This document shows, in pieces, positions 1 through 8,385 of a stretch of 64,000 bases of DNA. Location of the stretch: positions 93,939 through 157,938 of the forward strand of contig CADAND010000005.1 in NCBI GenBank assembly GCA_902789245.1, in the 5' to 3' direction. Below the pieces are notes generated by a model that searched no databases, was not told where the DNA came from, and saw nothing but the letters and a program-made list of their open reading frames with translations. The stretch's first letter is position 1; every line of letters begins with the position of its first letter. A program made the position numbers and the translations under genes. The stretch is from an uncultured Bacteroidia bacterium. GTDB taxonomy: Bacteria; Bacteroidota; Bacteroidia; Bacteroidales; UBA932.

Positions 1-792
1 TCGGCCGTCAAGGCCGAATTCCCCGACCGGCTCTTTGTCGCGGAAGTCTACCAGAAAGACAACTACCGCCGCTACCTGGACGACGTGGGCTTCGACCTGC
101 TCTACGACAAGTCCGGCCTCTACGACACCCTGCGTGCCATCTGCTGCCACGGCGCATCGGCCCGCGGCATCACCTGGAACTGGCAGTGGCTCGGCGACCT
201 GCAGCCGCATGTGCTGAACTTCCTGGAGAACCATGACGAGCAGCGGCTCGCCGCGCCTGAGTTCCTCGGCGCCGCTTCAAAAGGCTACGCCGCCCTGGCC
301 TGCTCTCTGCTGCTCAATACAGCTCCCTTCATGCTCTACTTCGGCCAGGAAGTAGGGGAGGATGGCGTCGACGGAGCCGACGGCCGCACCTCGATCTTCA
401 ACTGGAGCGACCCGCCCGAGCTGCGGGAACTGTACCGTAGCCTGCACGGCGAGGCGGAACTTGCGCCCGACGAAGCTGCCGTGCTGGCCCGCTATCGCGA
501 GTTGCTCGCCATGGCCAAACGTCCGGCCTTTGCCGAAGGCGGCACCTGGGACCTGATGTACTGCAACGAAGGCGCCCCCGGCATCAACCCGAACAGACAC
601 TATGCCTTTGTCCGCTACGCCTCCGACGAAGCCTGGCTCGTCGTCTGCAACTTCTCCGACGCCCCCGCCACGGTCCGCATCTCCCTCCCGTCGGAACTCC
701 GCAGCGCCTGCCCCATCCTCCCGGACTTCTCCACCGCGTACGCCTCCGCCACCGTCCCCGCCTGGGACGCCTCCATCATCAAACTCGCCTGA
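1..792 (+). CDS. GH13 alpha-amylase family protein, 3' part
   Basis: This is the C-terminal part, about 263 residues, of an alpha-amylase family glycoside hydrolase; the 5' end lies outside the window, and the reading frame is open from base 1. The fragment FVAEVY places the general acid Glu at bases 43-45, and FLENHDEQ (Asp at 235-237) is the fourth conserved GH13 region with the third catalytic carboxylate. After the barrel comes a small C-terminal beta domain, as usual for the family. It probably cleaves alpha-1,4-glucans or maltodextrins. Neither the N-terminus nor a signal peptide can be judged, so the cellular location is unknown. The stop is followed closely by a tandem repeat block. 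Confident at family level, not for substrate. Confidence 0.88.
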   Translation, partial: SAVKAEFPDRLFVAEVYQKDNYRRYLDDVGFDLLYDKSGLYDTLRAICCHGASARGITWNWQWLGDLQPHVLNFLENHDEQRLAAPEFLGAASKGYAALACSLLLNTAPFMLYFGQEVGEDGVDGADGRTSIFNWSDPPELRELYRSLHGEAELAPDEAAVLARYRELLAMAKRPAFAEGGTWDLMYCNEGAPGINPNRHYAFVRYASDEAWLVVCNFSDAPATVRISLPSELRSACPILPDFSTAYASATVPAWDASIIKLA

Positions 793-829
793 CCCGCCCG
801 CTCCCCAAAACTGCAAGCCGGACAGCATT

Positions 830-1070
830 GCCAGCCGGGTAAGGGAAGGTGCTGCTGTCTGGCGAGCATTTTTCTGCTCGAAGGAAATCAGTGTCAGAAA
901 CAAAACTGCCAGCCGGATAAGGGAAGGTGCTGCTGCCTGGCAAGCATTTTTCTGCTCGAAGGAAATCAGTGTTAGAAACAAAACTGCTAGCCGGATAAGG
1001 GAAGGTGCTGCTGCCTGGCGAGCATTTTTCTGCTCGCCAGACAGCAGCCACCTTCCCTCCGGCGGGATAA
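830..1070. repeat. Three 78-bp tandem repeats ending in a long inverted repeat
   Basis: Near-identical copies begin at 830, 908 and 986, so the period is 78 bp (26 codons). Each copy carries GGTGCTGCTG and a small hairpin CGAGCA-TTTTTC-TGCTCG (the middle copy has one change). The last copy does not continue into a fourth unit. It folds back instead, because bases 1036-1068 are close to the reverse complement of the start of the unit (CTGGCGAGCA paired with TGCTCGCCAG, then GGGAAGGTG with CACCTTCCC). The block sits just after the amylase gene and before the convergent ATPase operon, so it may act as a transcription terminator. Confidence 0.85.
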
Positions 1071-1115
1071 GCAAAAGGAGAAAATAACAGGCTAAAAATG
1101 AGTGAGATAACAACG

Positions 1116-1160
1116 AAAAGAAAAGTGCGAAACGCTTTTTTCGCGTTTCGCACTTTTCGC
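1116..1160 (-). terminator. Terminator of the V-type ATPase operon
   Basis: Arms AAAAGTGCGAAACG (1121-1134) and CGTTTCGCACTTTT (1144-1157) form a 14-bp perfect stem. On the minus strand the stem is followed by a T-rich stretch, just downstream of the last ATPase gene. Confidence 0.8.
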
Positions 1161-1176
1161 AAAAGCAGAATTAGGA

Positions 1177-1626
<450 letters not shown>

Positions 1627-3345
1627 TTATTCATTATTAGTCAAAGGATTGAACTTGCGGCCGCCAGCCTCGTAGCCCGCATTCTTAAAGAACTCGAGGA
1701 AATTGAGACGAAGCGGATGCACGAACGCCCCGAGGGCGCACATCGCGATATTGAGCGTATGCCCGACCAGGACCAGCAACGCGAAAAAGATCCAAAGCAC
1801 GGGGTTGGAACCGTCGCCGAGCACCATCTTGCCCATATCGTTGAAAGCCATGCCGAGCATCGAGCCGGCAAGGCCGAGCGCATACAGACGCAGATAGCTG
1901 AGCACATCGCCCATCAGACCGGTGATCATGTTGTACGTGTCCCAAAGCCCCATGCCCACATTGGCGAACTTGTTGCGCTTCGGATCGTTGAACACGAAGA
2001 TGCCGAGGGCGGAGATGACTCCCAACACGATGACGACCCACTTGGTGGCCGTGGCGTTGAGCACACCCGCGAACGACACTGCAGCGACGGCGACGCCGCC
2101 GACGATCAGCAGCGTCCAGCCCCAGGTCCCGAGGCTGGCGGCGAAGCCCTTGGTGCGCGTCGCGTGTATGGTCTTCACCACCATGGCGATGCAGATATGC
2201 AGGATACCCACGGCCAGGGCCAGGATCATGGAAGCATCGTTGCCGGCGATCTGGGCCGGGATGAAGATGCCCTTGACCGGCTCGAAGAGCGGCCACTGGG
2301 AAATGTCCATCGAGAAGAAATTGTGGAAGAGGAACCCGACCACCACCGTGCCGACGCCGAGCGTGACCACGAGCGGAGCCATGTCCTTGAAGGACGGGAC
2401 CTTCTTCAACAGCAGGCCGGCGATGACGAGCACGAGGCCGTAGCCGGCATCCCCCATACAGAATGCGAAGAACAGCAGGAAGAAGACGGAGATGAACGGC
2501 GTCGGGTCGAAACCGTCGTAGGACGGGCGTCCGTACATGTCCGTCAGCGTCTCGAACATGCGGACGAACTTGTTGTTCTTGAACTGGATAGGCGGGTTCT
2601 CCTCGGTCGTCGCCTCCTCCTTCAGGTATAAAACCCCTGCCTGGTCGAGGAAGGCGGTCACCGCCTCATCACACGCCGTCGGGGCGAAGCCCACAAGCGT
2701 GTCGATGGTGTTCTCGGCGGCGGGCACGGCGGCCGTGCCGGCGAGGTAGCGGTCGAGTTCGCCCTGCAGCTTGCGCAGGTGGTGCTGCATCTCCGGGATG
2801 TCGTCCTTCCGGCCTTCGAGGATCTTGCAGTGTTTCTCAATCTTGGCATCCTGCTCGTCGAGCAGGGCCTGAAGCTCGGAAAGCGTCTTCTGCGGGGTGG
2901 GGAGGGGCTTGACAGGGAAGCCGGCCGTGTCGCCCACGATGACGAACCACACGTGGCCGTCCTGCTCCTCCACGACCTGGATGGCATACTGCTCCTCCCA
3001 GGCGGGATCGTACTTCTTGGCGGGTACGCAGAAGAAACGGAGGCCACCGAAAGGCTCCAGCTTCGCGGCATCGTACTCTCCCCAGGGCCGGGCTTCCTCC
3101 AGCTCGCGGGCGATGGTCTCGCGCACGGCCTGGAGGCCCAGCAGCGTGTCGTCCATGCCCCGCTGGGCATAGGAGATGTCCAGCTTGAGGGTGTTGATAG
3201 TGTCGAGCAGCGACTGCGAATAGCTGTCCACCGGTTTGGCGGAACGCGTGATGTCCACGACGCCCAGCTGTTGCAGGTCGCTCAGGAACTTCTCCTTGTC
3301 CCCCTGCAGGAGGATGAAGGAGTATTGGGTCATCTTCGCAATCAT
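1627..3345 (-). CDS. ntpI: V-type ATPase subunit I (stator membrane subunit a)
   Basis: 572 residues. The N-terminal half (about 1-290) is soluble with coiled-coil segments and forms the peripheral stalk attachment. The C-terminal half holds seven or eight membrane helices. The stretch GDVLSYLRLYALGLAG carries the Arg-rich motif of the ion half-channel that faces the Glu of subunit K. It is somewhat shorter than archaeal I subunits, which is usual in Bacteroidetes. The start overlaps the end of subunit D by 4 bp, showing translational coupling. It belongs to the E-DUF2764-A-B-D-I-K operon. Confidence 0.94.
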   Translation of the reverse strand: MIAKMTQYSFILLQGDKEKFLSDLQQLGVVDITRSAKPVDSYSQSLLDTINTLKLDISYAQRGMDDTLLGLQAVRETIARELEEARPWGEYDAAKLEPFGGLRFFCVPAKKYDPAWEEQYAIQVVEEQDGHVWFVIVGDTAGFPVKPLPTPQKTLSELQALLDEQDAKIEKHCKILEGRKDDIPEMQHHLRKLQGELDRYLAGTAAVPAAENTIDTLVGFAPTACDEAVTAFLDQAGVLYLKEEATTEENPPIQFKNNKFVRMFETLTDMYGRPSYDGFDPTPFISVFFLLFFAFCMGDAGYGLVLVIAGLLLKKVPSFKDMAPLVVTLGVGTVVVGFLFHNFFSMDISQWPLFEPVKGIFIPAQIAGNDASMILALAVGILHICIAMVVKTIHATRTKGFAASLGTWGWTLLIVGGVAVAAVSFAGVLNATATKWVVIVLGVISALGIFVFNDPKRNKFANVGMGLWDTYNMITGLMGDVLSYLRLYALGLAGSMLGMAFNDMGKMVLGDGSNPVLWIFFALLVLVGHTLNIAMCALGAFVHPLRLNFLEFFKNAGYEAGGRKFNPLTNNE

Positions 3346-3947
3346 AGGCCTGCCTCCTCTTCTTCAGCGTGACGGGTCTTGACAATCTTGGACGAAGCCT
3401 TGGAGAGGTTCTCCTCATCTTCCATGTAGCGCTTGATCTTGCGGATGGCCTCCTTGTATCCGGGAATTTGCACCTTTTCGTAGAGGTTGACCTTCTGGGT
3501 CGTCTTCTTGCGGTTGAATTCGAGGATCTGGCGGCGCTGCTCGAAGATCTCAGATTCGATGCCCAGGCGGGAGAGCTCCTTGAGGATCTCGACGCCGTCG
3601 GCATACCAGGCGGGCTTGACGAAGGCGTTGAACGGCTGGAGTTCAAACTCGATGTTGTCCAGGCGCGGGGTCTTCACGCCCGCCACCTTGGTGATGCCCA
3701 GCTCTACGTCCGCGATGCGGATCAGCCCCGGGTCGAATTCGTTCCAGAGGGCGGCGAGGTGGTCATAGCGCTGCAGGGAAGCTTCCAATTCGTCGAAGAG
3801 GCGCTCGGATTCGGCCTTGGCTTCGAGCACGCTCGAACGCAGGGCCGACTCCTTGTTCTTGAGGGTCGGCAGGGCGTTCTGGCGCACCTTGAGCTGTTTG
3901 CCAAGATTCGTCAGCGAGGTCTTGTTGTATTGGAACTTAATTGCCAT
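3342..3947 (-). CDS. ntpD: V-type ATPase subunit D (central stalk)
   Basis: 201 residues, almost entirely alpha-helical with long heptad-like runs at both ends. This is the expected shape of the D subunit, whose N- and C-terminal helices form the coiled-coil axle inside the A3B3 ring. The N-terminus MAIKFQYNKTSLTNLGKQL is the typical start of Bacteroidetes D subunits. The gene overlaps subunit B by one base and subunit I by four, so the stoichiometric production of the complex is probably coupled. Confidence 0.93.
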   Translation of the reverse strand: MAIKFQYNKTSLTNLGKQLKVRQNALPTLKNKESALRSSVLEAKAESERLFDELEASLQRYDHLAALWNEFDPGLIRIADVELGITKVAGVKTPRLDNIEFELQPFNAFVKPAWYADGVEILKELSRLGIESEIFEQRRQILEFNRKKTTQKVNLYEKVQIPGYKEAIRKIKRYMEDEENLSKASSKIVKTRHAEEEEAGL

Positions 3948-5275
3948 TATTTTGCGTCAGCTTTCCAGTATTTGTCGACCAGGGCCTGTTTGATACCGGT
4001 CTCGGCCGGCGAGAAGTGCTTGGCGAAAATCTCCCAGGCGGTGTCCAGCATCTGGTCGATCGTGATGTTGACGTCGATGGACAGGATGCGGGTGGCGTAT
4101 TCCTTGGCATAGTCCAGGCAGCGGAGATCGTAGTCGGACAGGTCGAAACCGTTCTCGAGCTTGGTCTTCGCGTTCTGGGCGTCGGCATACAGACGTACGC
4201 CGGCGTTCATGATCTGGGAATGGTCCTCGCGGGTCTTCTTGCCCTGCACGAGCTGCTTGAGTCGGGACAGGGAGCGGAACGGGTCCACGATGACCTTGCC
4301 GGTGTCGGGGTCCGCGCGCAGGAACAGCTGGCCCTCGGTGATGTAGCCCGTGTTGTCCGGGATGGCGTGGGTGATGTCGCCGTCGTTCAGGGTCGTGACC
4401 GCGATGATGGTGATGGAGCCGCCGTCCGGCAGCTGGACCGCCTTCTCGTAGATCTTCGCAAGATCGGAGTAGAGCGAGCCCGGCATGGAGTCCTTGGACG
4501 GGATCTGGTCCATACGGTTGGACACGATGGAGAGGGCGTCGGCGTACAGGGTCATGTCCGTCAGCAGGACGAGCACCTTCTCGTTCTTGTCCACGGCGAA
4601 GTACTCCGCGGCGCAGAGGGCCATGTCCGGGATCAGCAGGCGCTCCACCGGCGGCTCCTCGGTCGTGTTGACGAAGGAGACGATCTTGCCCAGGGCGCCC
4701 GCCGCCTCGAATTCGTGGCGGAAGAAGAGATAGTCGTCGTTGGTCAGACCCATGCCGCCGAGGATGATCTTGTCCACGTCGGCGCGCAGGGCCACGTCGG
4801 CCATCACCTTGTTGTACGGCTGGTCCGGATCGGCGAAGAAAGGAATCTTCTGGCCGGAGACGAGGGTATTGTTGAGGTCAATGCCGGCGATGCCGGTCGG
4901 AATCAGCTCGGAAGGCTGGCGGCGTTTGTAGGGGTTGACGGACGGGCCGCCTACCTCGCGCTCTTCACCTTCGATTTCGGGACCGCCGTCGATCGGCTGG
5001 CCGTAGGCGTTGAAGAAGCGGCCGGCCAGCTGGTCGCTCACGCGCAGGGTCGGCGGCGCTCCGTGGAAGGACACCTCGGCGTTGGTCGGCACGCCTTCCG
5101 TGCCGGAGAAAACCTGCAGGGTGACGCTGTCGCCCTTGGTCTTCACGACCTGGGCGAGCTTGCCGTTCACGGTGGCCAGCTCGTCGTTGGACACATCCTT
5201 GGCGTTCAGCGTGACCGTGGCCTTGGTGATGGCCTGGAGCTGCGTATAGGTGCGTTGGAATGCTTTCGTTGCCAT
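3947..5275 (-). CDS. ntpB: V-type ATPase subunit B
   Basis: Non-catalytic nucleotide-site subunit of the A3B3 head, 442 residues. It has the beta-barrel N-terminal domain, a central RecA-like domain lacking a proper P-loop (GQKIPFFADPDQPYNK in that place, as usual for B), and a helical C-terminal domain. The segments MALCAAEYFAVDK and LLTDMTLYADALS are typical for the subunit. It lies 3 bp downstream of subunit A. Together with A it forms the ATP hydrolysing or synthesising ring. Confidence 0.95.
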   Translation of the reverse strand: MATKAFQRTYTQLQAITKATVTLNAKDVSNDELATVNGKLAQVVKTKGDSVTLQVFSGTEGVPTNAEVSFHGAPPTLRVSDQLAGRFFNAYGQPIDGGPEIEGEEREVGGPSVNPYKRRQPSELIPTGIAGIDLNNTLVSGQKIPFFADPDQPYNKVMADVALRADVDKIILGGMGLTNDDYLFFRHEFEAAGALGKIVSFVNTTEEPPVERLLIPDMALCAAEYFAVDKNEKVLVLLTDMTLYADALSIVSNRMDQIPSKDSMPGSLYSDLAKIYEKAVQLPDGGSITIIAVTTLNDGDITHAIPDNTGYITEGQLFLRADPDTGKVIVDPFRSLSRLKQLVQGKKTREDHSQIMNAGVRLYADAQNAKTKLENGFDLSDYDLRCLDYAKEYATRILSIDVNITIDQMLDTAWEIFAKHFSPAETGIKQALVDKYWKADAK

Positions 5276-5278
5276 AAT

Positions 5279-7021
5279 CTATGCGAGGTGTTTGCGGAGC
5301 TTCTGCTCGTATTCTTTGAATTCAGCGCTCTGGAACTTGGTGTAGTTCATCTGGCGCAGGTTGTTGATCAGGTCCTTGAAGAAGACGCGGCACTCGTCGA
5401 AGTTCTCGAACTCGAAGGGGCGGTCGCACAGGGAGAGGATGAGGTCGAGCATGAACTTCTGACGCTCCAGCGGGCAGAGGGCGTCGATGGAGTCGAACGC
5501 GTCCTGCTGCAGGAAGGCGAAGTCGATGAGCTCGGACTTCCAGAAGGCCTCGTGGTAGGACATCGGCACGCCGTCGTCGCCGAGGATGTTGATCTGGTCG
5601 GCCATTTCGCGGCCGCGGCGGACGTAGTTCTTGGCGCGAAGCACCTTCTCCGTCCAGCCGGGCTGGATGGTGGTGTCGAGGTATTCCTTGATCTCGGGGT
5701 ATTCCAGGTACTTGGAGTAGGAGTCGATCGGGTTGACGGCCGGGTAGCGCTTCTGGTCGGCGCGGCTCTGCTCGAGAGCGTAGAAGCAGCGGGCGGCCTT
5801 CTTGGTCGATTCGGTCACCGGCTCCTTGAGGTTGCCGCCGGCGGGGGAGACCGTACCGATAAAGGTCACGGCGCCCGTCTGGCCGTTGTTCAGCACGACC
5901 ATGCCCGCGCGGGCGTAGAAGTTGGAGATGATGGCGGACAGGTCCACCGGGAAAGCGTCCTGGCCCGGGAGTTCCTCCATACGGTTGGACATTTCGCGGA
6001 GCGCCTGGGCCCAGCGGGAGGTGGAGTCCGCCAGCAGCAGGCACTTCAGGCCCATCGAGCGGTAGTACTCACAGATGGCCATGGCCGTGTAGACGGAGGC
6101 CTCGCGGGCCGCCACAGGCATGTTGGAGGTGTTGCAGATGATGGTGGTACGCTCCATCAGCTTGCGGCCGGTGTGCGGGTCGACGAGCTCCGGGAATTCC
6201 GTGAAGATCTCGACGACCTCGTTGGCACGCTCGCCGCAGGCCGCCATCACGATCACGTCGGCGTCGCCCTGCTTGGCGATGGCGTGCTGAAGGACCGTCT
6301 TGCCGCAGCCGAACGGACCGGGAATGAAGCCGGTGCCGCCCTCGGCGATGGGATTGAAGGTGTCGATGCAGCGCACGCCCGTCTCCATGATCTTGGTCGG
6401 ACGCGGTTTCTCGCGGTAGGCCCGGACGGCCAGCTTGACCGGCCAGCGCTGGGTCATGGTCACGTTCACGTCCTCGCCGTCGGAGCCGGTGAGCACGGCG
6501 ATGGTCTGATCGACGGTGTATTCACCCGCCGGAGCGACGCTCTTGACCGTATACTCGCCCTGGAAGGCGAAGGGAACCATGATCTTGTGGGGCAGCCAGC
6601 CTTCCTTGACTTCGCCGAGCCAGTCGGCCGCGATGACGCGGTCGCCGGGTTTCGCGAGGGGCGTGAAGGCCCAGAGGGCTTTCCGGTCGAGCGGGTCGGT
6701 GTATTCGCCGCGCTTGAGGAAAACGCCCGTCATAGTCTGCAGGTTATTTTGCAGTCCGTCATAGATGCCGGAAAGCAGGCCGGGACCGAGGGTGACCTCG
6801 AGCATTTTTCCGAGGAATTCGACATCGTTGCCGTTCTTGAGTCCGCGGGTGCTTTCGAACACCTGGACCGAGGCTTTATCACCGTTTACCTTGATGACCT
6901 CGGCGAGGAGCTTCTCGCTGCCGACGGAGATGTAGCAGAGTTCATTCTCCGCCACCGGCCCGTCCACGGCCACGGTCACGAGGTTCGAGACGATGCCCGT
7001 TACCTTTCCTTTTGTACTCAT
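5279..7021 (-). CDS. ntpA: V-type ATPase catalytic subunit A
   Basis: 580 residues; catalytic subunit of the rotary ATPase head. The Walker A motif GPFGCGKTVL has its Lys at residue 241, and the family's non-homologous region lies in front of it. The Walker B region CLLLADSTSRWAQALRE and the C-terminal helical domain are intact. It starts inside the last codons of the DUF2764 gene (4-bp overlap). No gene for subunits C, F or G is present between E and K, which fits the reduced Bacteroidetes/Chlamydiae version of the operon. Confidence 0.96.
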   Translation of the reverse strand: MSTKGKVTGIVSNLVTVAVDGPVAENELCYISVGSEKLLAEVIKVNGDKASVQVFESTRGLKNGNDVEFLGKMLEVTLGPGLLSGIYDGLQNNLQTMTGVFLKRGEYTDPLDRKALWAFTPLAKPGDRVIAADWLGEVKEGWLPHKIMVPFAFQGEYTVKSVAPAGEYTVDQTIAVLTGSDGEDVNVTMTQRWPVKLAVRAYREKPRPTKIMETGVRCIDTFNPIAEGGTGFIPGPFGCGKTVLQHAIAKQGDADVIVMAACGERANEVVEIFTEFPELVDPHTGRKLMERTTIICNTSNMPVAAREASVYTAMAICEYYRSMGLKCLLLADSTSRWAQALREMSNRMEELPGQDAFPVDLSAIISNFYARAGMVVLNNGQTGAVTFIGTVSPAGGNLKEPVTESTKKAARCFYALEQSRADQKRYPAVNPIDSYSKYLEYPEIKEYLDTTIQPGWTEKVLRAKNYVRRGREMADQINILGDDGVPMSYHEAFWKSELIDFAFLQQDAFDSIDALCPLERQKFMLDLILSLCDRPFEFENFDECRVFFKDLINNLRQMNYTKFQSAEFKEYEQKLRKHLA

Positions 7022-7638
7022 ATCGTAAGTTTCTGTTTTTTGTTATCGTAGGTGGATCGGATGTCCTCGACCAGCCGGCGGAACAGCGCCCGTCCGGAGT
7101 CGGGATCGAGCTGGAGCCAGCGGTCGATGATCTTGAGCTTGGCGACGAAGCCGAGGACGACTTCGAGGTCCAGGCTGTCCAGGACGGTCAGATCATCGAT
7201 CTTTTTCCAGCGGAGCTCGTCCAGTCCGCGCTCGCGCGCCAGGATGTCGCCGCAGTTCAGGACTTCGCGCGCGGCTACCGCTTCGGGGAACTCTTCCGTC
7301 TCCTGTCCTTCCAGCTTCACCTGGTCCTGGCCTTCCTGGCGGCCCAGGGAGTCGTTGATATAGGATACGGTGAGGTTGCGCAGGTTGAGGTCGAAGCGGA
7401 ACCAGTCCCGGATGAAACGGTTGCGGTGCTGCAGGGCTTTCCGATAGAACTCCGCGTCCAGCTTCTCTGGGTCGTATCCCTCCAGGAGCTGGTCAAGCAC
7501 CGCCGCGTCGCGCGCGGACAGCTGCTCGCGGATCTCGTCGAGGAGATCCTGCGCGACCAGCTTATCCGCTTTGTCCGCCTTGTCGTCATCCGGCCGCAGG
7601 ACCGGCATGCTGGCGATGATATACGCGTAATTATCCAT
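7018..7638 (-). CDS. DUF2764 family protein, V-ATPase-associated
   Basis: 206-residue helical soluble protein starting MDNYAYIIASMPVLRPDD, the typical start of the DUF2764 family. Members occur between subunit E and subunit A genes of V-type ATPases in Bacteroidetes and Chlamydiae, exactly as here. The function is not established. Because this operon has no recognisable subunit C, and the protein is all-helical with a length not far from that of C, an inference is that it replaces subunit C as the socket between rotor and central stalk. It lies 6 bp after subunit E and overlaps A by 4 bp. Confidence 0.88.
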   Translation of the reverse strand: MDNYAYIIASMPVLRPDDDKADKADKLVAQDLLDEIREQLSARDAAVLDQLLEGYDPEKLDAEFYRKALQHRNRFIRDWFRFDLNLRNLTVSYINDSLGRQEGQDQVKLEGQETEEFPEAVAAREVLNCGDILARERGLDELRWKKIDDLTVLDSLDLEVVLGFVAKLKIIDRWLQLDPDSGRALFRRLVEDIRSTYDNKKQKLTI

Positions 7639-7644
7639 AAGAAA

Positions 7645-8250
7645 TTAACCGAAGAGGAGCTTGCGGGTCACGGGACGCAGGTATTCTGCGATCAGCGCGC
7701 GGAAGGTTTCATCCGTCAGGCTGACAAACCAGCTGCCGTCCTTGGGGCCGATGGAGAAGCCCCCGGCCACTTTCTTGCTGAACTCGGCTTTCGGAGCGCT
7801 GCCCAGGGCCTTGGCCAGGGCACCGGCGACCCAGGGCTCGAGTTCCTGCTGCAGGGATGCGGGCAGGACCAGGGCGAGGTCGGCCGATTCGCTGGTGCTG
7901 AAGCGCTCGGCGACGGTCGTGATGATTTTCTTAAGGAAGTTGGGATCGGCGAGGGATTTGTTGATGCTGTCGGCGCTGATGGCGCCAACGAGCAGGTCTT
8001 CGATATCCTTCTTGGTGGCCTGCAGGCACTGGGCAGAGGCCATCTTGACGTCGGAGGCAGTCTTCTCGCGAAGGTCGTCGGCCTGCTTGCCGGCGGCGGC
8101 GACGATCTCTTCGGCTTGTTTGCGGGCGGCGGCGACGATGCCTTCGGCTTCGGTACGCGCGCGCGCAAGCAGTTGCTCACCTTCTTCTTTACCTTTGGAA
8201 AGTCCCTCGTTGTAGAGTCTTTCCGTGAGTTCCTGTAATTTATTGGACAT
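7645..8250 (-). CDS. ntpE: V-type ATPase subunit E (peripheral stalk)
   Basis: 201 residues. The N-terminal half (about 1-80) is a charged, Ala-rich long helix with heptad pattern, the part that would pair with a partner helix in the peripheral stalk. The C-terminal half is a globular alpha/beta domain that binds the top of the A3B3 ring. It is the first gene of the operon and has a good promoter upstream. No separate G/H partner helix gene is visible nearby, so the partner is unknown in this organism. Confidence 0.9.
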   Translation of the reverse strand: MSNKLQELTERLYNEGLSKGKEEGEQLLARARTEAEGIVAAARKQAEEIVAAAGKQADDLREKTASDVKMASAQCLQATKKDIEDLLVGAISADSINKSLADPNFLKKIITTVAERFSTSESADLALVLPASLQQELEPWVAGALAKALGSAPKAEFSKKVAGGFSIGPKDGSWFVSLTDETFRALIAEYLRPVTRKLLFG

Positions 8251-8295
8251 ATCCTATGCTAGTTATTAGTCGGTTTTTCGTCTTGGAGGCGTTTA

Positions 8296-8327
8296 CAAAT
8301 CTATAAAATATTCCGCCAAAGAGCAAA
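8296..8327 (-). promoter_or_regulatory. Promoter of the V-ATPase operon
   Basis: On the minus strand a -33 box TTTG (324-327 of this kilobase, i.e. 8324-8327) is separated by 20 bp from TAGATTTG (8296-8303), matching the Bacteroidetes consensus TTTG-N19-21-TAnnTTTG. The start codon of subunit E lies 45 bp downstream. Confidence 0.75.
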
Positions 8328-8366
8328 GAAAAACCGGCTTTTCGGAGGAAAAAGCCGGTTTTTTAT
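8328..8366 (-). terminator. Terminator of the decarboxylase operon
   Basis: The stem AAAAACCGGCTTTT / AAAAAGCCGGTTTTTT with loop CGGAGG lies directly downstream of the beta-subunit gene. On the minus strand it ends in a run of T. It abuts the -33 box of the ATPase promoter. Confidence 0.85.
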
Positions 8367-8385
8367 AGAAACTGAATTATTCGTG

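Noticed and set aside
830-1070. CRISPR array
   Set aside because: The 78-bp copies are directly adjacent without unique spacers, there are only three, and no cas gene is present.
277-1113. Minus-strand frame with a threefold repeated peptide
   Set aside because: The repeat peptide is only the translated 78-bp DNA repeat, and the rest is antisense to the amylase gene.
3941-7051. 1036-residue plus-strand frame
   Set aside because: It is antisense to ATPase subunits B and A, whose sequences are unmistakable; GC-rich third positions keep the opposite strand open.
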